Shown piece by piece: positions 19,701-25,399 of a DNA stretch of 25,399 bases; position 1 is the stretch's first letter, and the number at the start of each line of letters is the position of its first letter. A program made the position numbers and the translations under genes. Under the pieces are notes generated by a model. The model was given only the letters and a program-made list of their open reading frames with translations. It searched no databases and was not told where the DNA came from. Origin of the DNA: Bacteroidota bacterium (GTDB taxonomy: Bacteria > Bacteroidota > Bacteroidia > AKYH767-A > OLB10); the NCBI GenBank assembly GCA_016713525.1, contig JADJOZ010000010.1:1-25399 (forward strand). Direction: 5' to 3'.

Positions 19701-20348
19701 AGTTACCGGTGTTCCGGCAGCTGTAAGAGCTGGAGCCACTGAGAATACCAATGAATCGCCATCAACATCTGTTGCACTCTGGTTATAATAAAATTCATTA
19801 CCAACACAGAATTGCGTTACCGGAATATTTGAGAATACCGGTGAACTGTTTGTAGGAGCATTGAAATTATCTAATGTTGAAGCTACAAAAAGGTTGAAAC
19901 TCGCAGGGTTTGTGAGGGTAGTAATGGATGCATTCCGGCAACACTCTGTGAATGCGAATGTCCAGTCAGCACATGGCCCCGCCAGTGTAACTAATCCCTG
20001 ATAAATATATTCCTGAACACCATATCCTGAACCACCATTACAGGTAGTAGTAACAGGAGGTAGACATGGTGAAGGCGGAATTTCAAGTCCTGAACCAGGA
20101 GCTTGGGTTAAAGTTACGTTGCCTGTTGCGAAGCAACCTGAGCTATAGCTCAGGTTAACGGATGTAGGTGCCGTGATACCATCGCAATCACGGTAGAATC
20201 TGACAGTGATCAGGTATTGATTTGGTCCGACATATTGATAGGTAACATCAGCTCCTACCGCATGACTTCCATATGATTTCGATGAAATTAATGAAAGTAC
20301 GGCTATTGCAGTTGCCGCGACCAGGGGAAAAAATCGTTTCATTAGCAT
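16723..20348 (-). CDS. Large secreted protein with eight Ig/PKD-like modules and gliding-motility CHU_C domain, one frameshift
   Basis: A signal peptide (MKRFFPLVAATAIAVLSLISS) is followed by a domain starting SHAVGADVTYQYVGPNQY, with FYRDCDG, CADWTFAFTECCRNAS and a cadherin-like DVDGDSLVFS motif. The frame break is near 18932: adding one A to an A run gives SNLASNISPATPVYLIVQ and connects frames 18891-20348 and 16723-18813 into about 1,208 residues. The C-terminal part has eight modules of 70-80 residues with LDAG..GATYxWxLNG and GTYxVxV words. It ends in a type B T9SS sorting domain: IPNVITPDNGDGLNDVFFI, YNRWGNEVY, NWDGDGLPDGTYFYVL and KGTLKLIR. The start is 83 nt after the anti-sigma-like gene. 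Probable role: a surface-attached or released adhesin. Confidence 0.85.
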
Positions 20349-20431
20349 TGATTTTTGTTTTGGTTTTTAAGTTGATTAGTGGTTATGTTTTGCAGACGCA
20401 ATGCAACTTGTTAAAGATGCATCAGGTCTGA

Positions 20432-21559
20432 TTAACGTTTCAGTGTAAGGGTACTTTTAAACTGTTGTTTCGCTCCGTTTGAAGAGGTGGCAAATATAAT
20501 ATAAAAATAGGTTCCTTCTGCAGCATCCTGACCGGAACTTAGTTTACCATCCCAGCCATTTTCGATGCCGGTCCACTGTTTTACAATAGAACCTTTTTGA
20601 TCATATATAATAGCTTCTAAATCAATATTTTTTGCCGATTCAACCTTGAAAATATCATTTAGTCCATCTCCATTAGGTGTGAAAATGTTTGGAATTGTTG
20701 ATAAAAAGGAGGGTTCTTCAACATTGATTTTACGGGTAAGCTCCTGTTTTTTACCATCTTTCCCGGTTACAATAGCTTTTACAGTATAGTTGCCGGATTC
20801 GGTGAAAGTATAGTTGACAGCACGTTGCCCAAAAGCAATCGTTGAGCCTTCAACCTCCCAGGAAACTTCATCATAAATACCTGTTAAAGATAAATCTACA
20901 TTTAACGGTGACACACCGGCTGAAGGATAAGCTTTAATTTCATCCTTAATAATTTCCGTTGCAGGTGAATGAGCAGCATGATCACCACCCGATTGTTCTC
21001 CGCTAACTTTTGGTGTTGCAGGACTTACAGGTGATGAGGTAACTGTATTTTGAGCAGTATTTGCAGTCTCATTAGAAGTTGTTGAAACAGGTTGCCCATT
21101 GTTAATCGCAGACTCAGAAACGGTAGTCGCGTCGGTTGAAACCTGATTATGGGTGTTAACAGCAGGTTTTACAGATGTGCTTTTCTGATTTGAAATAGTT
21201 GTTGCTGCTGAATTTTCAGTTGAATTTTGTACCGTTTCGATACCAACGTTTGGAGTTGTTTCAGAATTGTTAGAAGTCTGAACCTCAGTATTTTGCTGTG
21301 CAGAAGCGGTTTTTTCGGAATCACCGGAATTCATGTAAACGGCTATGCCGGTAGTCACAACCAAAGCCGCACCGGCGATCCAAAGTGCACCTGCTTTAAT
21401 TGAGGCAGCGCCACCCTGAGCGAGATTGGTAGCCTGAGGAGTTGAAACGGGAGCCTGAATTTGCGAAGAAATACGGTTCCAGAGTTCCGGGCGTACGGGT
21501 TCTTCGTAATTTTCAAAGGCTTCTTTGAACAAATCTTCTATATTTCCCTTGTCGTTCAC
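20432..21559 (-). CDS. Membrane-anchored anti-sigma-like protein with PKD and CHU_C (T9SS type B) domains
   Basis: 375 residues, unbroken. Residues 1-34 (IEDLFKEAFENYEEPVRPELWNRI) resemble the short cytoplasmic anti-sigma domains of Bacteroidota (F-K-x-x-F/L-x-x-Y/H-E ... P-x-x-x-W-x-x-I). A single transmembrane helix covers about 57-76 (ALWIAGAALVVTTGIAVYM). A linker of roughly 130 residues rich in S, T, N and Q follows. A PKD domain lies at about 205-270 (SPLNVDLSLTG, VNYTFTESGNYTVKAIV). A CHU_C domain covers about 280-375 (IPNIFTPNGDGLNDIF, WDGKLSSGQDAAEGTYFYII, STLTLKR). The GTG start follows the sigma factor stop directly (TAAGTG), so the two are translationally coupled. The anti-sigma role is inferred from this arrangement and the N-terminal motif. 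There is no signal peptide, so it is odd that a sorting-type domain ends an inner-membrane protein. Confidence 0.75.
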   Translation of the reverse strand: MNDKGNIEDLFKEAFENYEEPVRPELWNRISSQIQAPVSTPQATNLAQGGAASIKAGALWIAGAALVVTTGIAVYMNSGDSEKTASAQQNTEVQTSNNSETTPNVGIETVQNSTENSAATTISNQKSTSVKPAVNTHNQVSTDATTVSESAINNGQPVSTTSNETANTAQNTVTSSPVSPATPKVSGEQSGGDHAAHSPATEIIKDEIKAYPSAGVSPLNVDLSLTGIYDEVSWEVEGSTIAFGQRAVNYTFTESGNYTVKAIVTGKDGKKQELTRKINVEEPSFLSTIPNIFTPNGDGLNDIFKVESAKNIDLEAIIYDQKGSIVKQWTGIENGWDGKLSSGQDAAEGTYFYIIFATSSNGAKQQFKSTLTLKR

Positions 21560-22108
21560 TTATATAGCTTTTTCGGTTTGTAATAATTTTTGCAAATGCG
21601 TCCTTGCCCGGGAATACTGCGATTTAGATGTGCTCTCGCTGATGTCCAGTAATTCGGCTATTTCTTTGTGGGCGTATCCTTCTATTGCGTAAAGGTTGAA
21701 AACGGTCCGGAATCCCTTAGGCATCGATTTAATAATCTTTACCAGGTCTTTCGCGGCCATTGATTCAACAACATGGTGGTTAGTTTCTGCTGTATACTCA
21801 ATTGTATCGATATCAATACTATGACGGAAGTTTTTATTTTTTCTGAATGCATCAAGGGCGGTATTCACCATGATTCTTTTGATCCATCCTTCTAAAGAGC
21901 CGTTGCCCTTAAATCCGTCAATTTTGTTGAAGATCTTAATAAAACCGTCCTGAAGAATATCTTCTGCTTCTTCTATGCTATCAGTGTACCTGGAACAGAC
22001 ACCCAACATCCTGCACGCGAATGTTTTATAAAGGAGTTCCTGAGCTTGTGGCTCTTTCCGGATGCACCTTTGTACCAGTTCCTCATCTGACATCATACCT
22101 CGGTTCAA
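21560..22108 (-). CDS. ECF-type RNA polymerase sigma-70 factor
   Basis: 182 residues. Region 2 includes LLYKTFACRMLGVCSRY, EEAEDILQDGFIKIFNKI (core binding) and the -10-contacting GSLEGWIKRIMVNTALDAFRKNK. Region 4 includes MPKGFRTVFNLYAIEGYAHKEI and the helix-turn-helix AELLDISESTSKSQYSRARTHL. There is no region 3 and no extra C-terminal domain. Start choice is open between ATG 22108 and two in-frame ATGs a few codons later (MNRGMMSDEEL); the MSDEEL start would be typical. It heads the operon with the anti-sigma-like and surface-protein genes. A TATATTTG box lies about 110 nt upstream. Confidence 0.93.
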   Translation of the reverse strand: MNRGMMSDEELVQRCIRKEPQAQELLYKTFACRMLGVCSRYTDSIEEAEDILQDGFIKIFNKIDGFKGNGSLEGWIKRIMVNTALDAFRKNKNFRHSIDIDTIEYTAETNHHVVESMAAKDLVKIIKSMPKGFRTVFNLYAIEGYAHKEIAELLDISESTSKSQYSRARTHLQKLLQTEKAI

Positions 22109-22219
22109 TTATCAAGACTATTTTCTCTTTGATGAGGTTGCATACCGAAAAGAATCTTTTTCTGAAAAAAGCTATATTATTGGTAATCAGCACCAAATCA
22201 ATTGTTTGGTTAATCATTT

Positions 22220-22227
22220 CAAATATA
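22220..22227 (-). promoter_or_regulatory. Bacteroidota-type -7 box TATATTTG for the sigma factor operon
   Basis: On the minus strand the sequence is TATATTTG, an exact TAnnTTTG match, giving a leader of about 105 nt before the ATG at 22108. Upstream bases are a T run and the hairpin repeats, with no clear -33 TTTG. A promoter read by the ECF sigma itself cannot be judged without its consensus. Confidence 0.4.
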
Positions 22228-22250
22228 CAAAAAAAATGGCAGCGAAGCAT

Positions 22251-22366
22251 GGCGGCAGAGCCGCTGTCATTGGGTCATTGGCGGCAAAGCCGCTGTCATT
22301 GGGTCATTGGCGGCAAAGCCGCTGTCATTAGGTCATTGGCGGCAAAGCCGCTGTCATTAGGTAATT
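22251..22366. repeat. Four tandem 29-bp units with GGCGGCAAAGCCGC hairpins
   Basis: Units start at 22251, 22280, 22309 and 22338, exactly 29 bp apart: GGCGGC(A)AAGCCGC hairpin, then TGTCATT and (G/A)GGTCATT. The first unit has AGAG for AAAG and the last ends GTAATT. GCGGC-AAA-GCCGC folds into a 5-bp stem with a 3-nt loop. Related degraded units lie at 11396-11410 and 11730-11835. Confidence 0.92.
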
Positions 22367-22608
22367 TATGGTCATTGAATAAATTCTCTCCTCATCGCGT
22401 AAACGCATTTCTCTGCTGTGAAGAAACCAAAAATCCTTAATCCTTAATTCTTAATTCTTAATCCTTAATTCCCCGGCGTCTCCCAAACTCTGCGTTTTTA
22501 AAAAAATGCCAATTCAGGTCAATTTATCATCTATCATCAAAACGAAATTTCCTTCTGAGCAGAAACACAAAAATCCTTAATTTTTAATCTTTTGCATATT
22601 TTAGCCTC

Positions 22609-24029
22609 ATGAAGTTATTCCGGATCAGTTCTTTAATCATTGTTTTCATCTTTATAGCTTTGGGTGTAAAGGCTCAATTTAAAAACAATGTTTGGTGTTT
22701 TGGTGATAGTGCAGGTGTGAAATTTGATCAGGGAACTATACAGCTTTTCAATTCCTCAACATTAACAACGGGCGGAAGCTGTACTATTTCTGATTCCTCC
22801 GGTAACCTGATTTTTTACGCCAATACAGACTACTATCAAATGTGGATTCAAGGATATGTTGCTTTAGTGTGTTTGGAATCGCAATCATAATTTGATGCAG
22901 AATGGTGATACGTTAGTGGGTGGACTTACTTTTCAAGAGCAAGTTATTGTTCCATGGCCAGATTCGTCAAGTTTATTTTATATTTTCACAGCTGGAATAT
23001 TCACACCATATGGTTTCTGGTATTCAGTTGTAGATATGAGTCAGAATGGAGGCTTGGGTGCAGTTGTTCAAAAAAATGTACAATTAACTACCTACCAGGC
23101 ATCCGATTGTGTGGCTGCTGTAAAGCATGGAAATGGTCGGGATTGGTGGGTGTTTTTTAGAAGATTTGATACAGTAAATGATGAGTATTACAGGTATTTA
23201 GTTTCACCAACAGGAATTTCTGGCCCCTTCATTCCAAAATATTGGAACCACAACTAATAATGGATTTTTGCATTCTACAATTTCAAAAGATGGAAATAAA
23301 TTTCTGGTGGTTGATTACCGAGGACTAATTGAAGTATTTGATTTTGATAGGTGCACAGGTTTACTTTATAATGCAATTACTATTGAAGCCGAAAGAATAG
23401 CACTTCCTGTGCCTAAGTATACAGGATGTGCATTTTCTTTGTCAGGTAGATATATTTATGTTAGCAGATTTATACTAATTTGACCCTTGGCTCCAAATAT
23501 TGCTACCTCAAAAACTTTGATTTATACAGGTACAAGCACCTTCTTATTTTGGTTACATGCGGTTAGCACCCGATGATAAAATTTACTGTTCATTGAATTA
23601 TTATGATGGCATCAATACATATCCATATTCGGACAGTTTAAATAATCAATTCAATCAGAATTTGTGTGTGATTAATGATCCTGATAGTGCAGGTCTAGCA
23701 TGCAATTTTACACCATTCAGTTTCTCTTTGGGAGGTAATGAAACCTACTGGGGTCTCCCCAACAACCCCGATTACGACTTACCCGCACTGGCAGGCAGTC
23801 CGTGTGATACGTTGGTATCGCAAAATGAGATGGCGGGGCAGCAGCAGTAGGCAGTCTTCATGTTTACTACCACCCGGCATGGGAGAAAGCATTCATTAAT
23901 GCCTCCAACCTAAAAGGCAAAACAGGCAAGTTGTTGGTATATGATATGCAAGGGAAAATTGTTCATTCAGAGCCGCTGCGGATACAGAATGGGTACTACA
24001 CCGTATCCATCCGACCAACTACATATTGA
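22609..24029 (+). pseudogene. Secreted beta-propeller-like T9SS cargo protein, frameshifted and cut short at its sorting domain
   Basis: A signal peptide (MKLFRISSLIIVFIFIALGVKAQ) is followed by NNVWCFGDSAGVKFDQG, CTISDSSGNLIFYAN, YSVVDMSQNGGLGAVV, VKHGNGRDWWVFF and FSLSGRYIYVS. This is the start of a family of Bacteroidota secreted proteins with propeller-like repeats. Frames break near 22870, 23257, 23480 and 23850. The last coding part reads FINASNLKGKTGKLLVYDMQ, GKIVHSEPLRIQNGYYTVSI and then stops (24027-24029) where about 20 more residues of a type A sorting domain (GVYxVxL ... KFxxx) would be expected. An IS66-type transposase ends only 67 nt further on, so insertion probably removed the tail. 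Without it T9SS export is unlikely. Confidence 0.7.
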
Positions 24030-25399
24030 TAAAGACATAATGATTTCTTAAGTAACCTTATGGAAAAGGTATATACAAAGAATGAAAGAAAATTTTCAAG
24101 GGAGCAATTCTTCCATCTTGTTAGCCTTATAATCGGGGATAACCCAAAAGTTTTTAGCCAGGAAAAGGTTCTGCGCCTCGCATTTTACAGGTGCCGAGCA
24201 TAGAATAAATCATAGCAGCGCGCTGAGCCGCATCATGAGAACCGCAAGAGGTAATTTTTTCTTCCGATAGCAACAGGACGAATGGCATTTTCTACCAGAT
24301 TATTATCTATTTCCAGCCGACCATCTGTACAGTACAGCATTAATTTTTCCCACCTTGATAAAGAATAAGCCAATGCTTTTCCAATCAGGCTTTGTCGCGG
24401 CACTTGTGTAATGTTGATTTTAGCCATTGATGCATCTCACTTAAGATAGGGCACGCTAAGCTCTTGTCTAATTGCGAGTCGCTCTTTGTGTGTCAGCATA
24501 TTTTTCTTTCGCTTTACGCTCAATCGCATAAAGTTTTGAATTTCATGCAATACATATTCAGCCCGAACTTTGTCGTTTTCAACGGCCTGATCAAAATACC
24601 TTCGAGCGTGCGCAATGCAATGCAACAATTTTATTTCTTTCCCATCAAAAGCATCATACACACCATACCCATCGGTTTGTAACAGCCCTTAAAAATTTTT
24701 CAATAACTCTCTTGCGGCCCTTCCCTTCCTCTGCCTTTTCTGATAATCAAAAGCACCAGCTTATTTATTGGATCTCGGTACACGCAGTAATAACCCCGAT
24801 GACTTTCACCTTTTTACTTCGGTCAAGTACCTTTATGGGTGTTTCATCGACTTGAAGGTAGTCGCAGTTTAATATTTTTGTTTGCATACAATCAAAATGC
24901 CGGTCTAATCAATTACAACCGGCACTGACGATCAGAGATGCTCGATGAAGTGATGTCAACACCTTCTCTCTTATAACGTTCTATTTGCCGGTATAGCGGA
25001 AGATGATCCACATACTTTTCAATAAAAATATTTGCAGAAGTTCAGGACCTGGTATGCCTTTTTCATAGGCCACTTAGCAAATTCCAATAATGATTCCTCA
25101 CCATTAGCTTTGGCATATTTCTCTCGTACGTATTGTTTTACAAATAGTCTTCCAGGGTTCATATTCCAATTGCTCAGTAATTTCCTTTACCGATCGCTTT
25201 GAGTCCGGTAACAGACTCAAAGTGGTTCAATAGCTACTTCAACTCTTGGCAGATGAGAAGGAAAAGGTCTCCTTCCCGGATGTAACACAGGGTGTTGTAG
25301 CTTCCTCTTTTGATAGGAAACCGTTGTGATCGCAGGAGGAACAATTACTGTAGGGCTTTCAACTTCCATTCCAACGAAATTTGTGAACTAGAATTTGAG
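24030..25399 (-). mobile_element. IS66-family insertion sequence, continuing beyond the right edge
   Basis: The transposase identity and its position immediately after a truncated gene indicate an IS66-type element. I could not identify the terminal inverted repeat; the end near the secreted gene should lie between 24030 and 24096. The accessory tnpA and tnpB genes, if present, are outside the window. Confidence 0.7.
24096..25399 (-). pseudogene. IS66-family transposase (TnpC), multiple frameshifts, N-terminus beyond right edge
   Basis: Joined frames read, in order: a HPGRRPFPSHLPRVEVAIEP segment near 25260-25300, QLEYEP and VKQYVREKYAKANGEE (25080-25180), EKYVDHLPLYRQIERYKREGVDI (24960-25030), and the catalytic DETPIKVLD region (about 24830-24860). 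Then come YRDPINKLVL, LQTDGYGVYDAFDGKE (about 24640-24690), CIAHARRYFDQAVENDK (24560-24620), SLIGKALAYSLSRWEKL, and LEIDNNLVENAIRP with the catalytic glutamate (24270-24320). It ends GSHDAAQRAAMIYSMLGTCKMRG and KANKMEELLP, stop at 24096-24098. The D, D and E positions of the IS66 DDE domain are preserved. At least eight one-base breaks are needed, so as given it cannot make a full protein. Confidence 0.85.

Larger units (their letters stand above)
22109..22608. other. Gene-free interval upstream of the sigma factor with promoter and 29-bp hairpin repeats
   Basis: The stretch contains a candidate promoter (22220-22227), four tandem 29-bp hairpin units (22251-22366), and an AT-rich tract with CTTAATTC words (22428-22470). 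Its tail (ATCTATCATCAAAACGAAATTT, TTCTGAGCAGAAACACA, 22525-22570) resembles copy B at 12010-12065. Open frames here run through the repeats and are not credible genes. Confidence 0.65.

Noticed and set aside
22251..22366. CRISPR-like direct repeats
   Set aside because: Units are contiguous with no unique spacers, the unit is a hairpin plus GTCATT tails, and no cas gene is near.
22021..22440. Plus-strand open frame overlapping the sigma factor start and the 29-mers
   Set aside because: Its repeated GSLAAKPLSLG words are just the translated 29-bp repeats, and the rest is antisense to the sigma gene.
25197..25222. Perfect 9-bp inverted repeat CTTTGAGTC/GACTCAAAG
   Set aside because: It lies inside the transposase coding sequence (LESVTGLKAIG) and has no T-run, so it is probably a coding coincidence.

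Overview
This window comes from a member of the Bacteroidota. The evidence is type IX secretion (T9SS) C-terminal sorting domains on several secreted proteins, two gliding-motility-associated (CHU_C, type B) C-terminal domains, DUF1761 and DUF1905/YdeI families, promoter -7 boxes of the TAnnTTTG type, and moderately AT-rich DNA with very AT-rich intergenic stretches. I cannot assign a genus. No tRNA, rRNA or CRISPR array was seen.

Layout. (1) Positions 1-7271, minus strand: a type I restriction-modification operon, read as hsdM, then an AlbA_2/Schlafen-like ATPase, then hsdS, then a YobI/KAP-like P-loop NTPase that runs off the left edge. hsdR is not in view. All four genes carry many single-base indels, yet their motifs remain readable when frames are joined. 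(2) 7272-8200: a gene-free divergent interval dominated by about 29 copies of a 12-bp repeat in two blocks. (3) 8201-9747, plus strand: an Xre-ImmA/IrrE protein overlapping a PIN-domain protein by 4 nt, a toxin-antitoxin-like pair. (4) 9932-14467, minus strand: two T9SS cargo proteins, a beta-helix protein and a CotH-kinase/lamin-tail protein, separated by intergenic repeats. (5) 14561-16659, minus strand: YdeI-like, DUF1905, DUF1761 and metF, the housekeeping part. (6) 16723-22108, minus strand: an apparent operon of an ECF sigma factor, a membrane-anchored anti-sigma-like protein ending in PKD and CHU_C domains, and a surface protein of about 1,208 residues with eight Ig-like modules and a CHU_C end, closed by a strong terminator. 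(7) 22251-22608: a second locus of the intergenic hairpin repeat. (8) 22609-25399: a broken secreted beta-propeller-like gene whose sorting domain stops early, next to an IS66-family transposase that runs off the right edge.

How it fits together. The left arm is a defence island: restriction-modification plus two accessory ATPases plus a toxin-antitoxin-like module, with a repeat array between the divergent units. The right arm is a cell-envelope and secretion region. Its most interesting part is the sigma/anti-sigma/CHU_C operon, which could be a trans-envelope signalling unit tied to T9SS export.

Caution. Single-base indels occur throughout, including one in metF at a C run, so many look like consensus errors. 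They are several times denser at the two ends of the window than in the middle. Coordinates below are for reconstructed genes, with the frame breaks noted in each entry.
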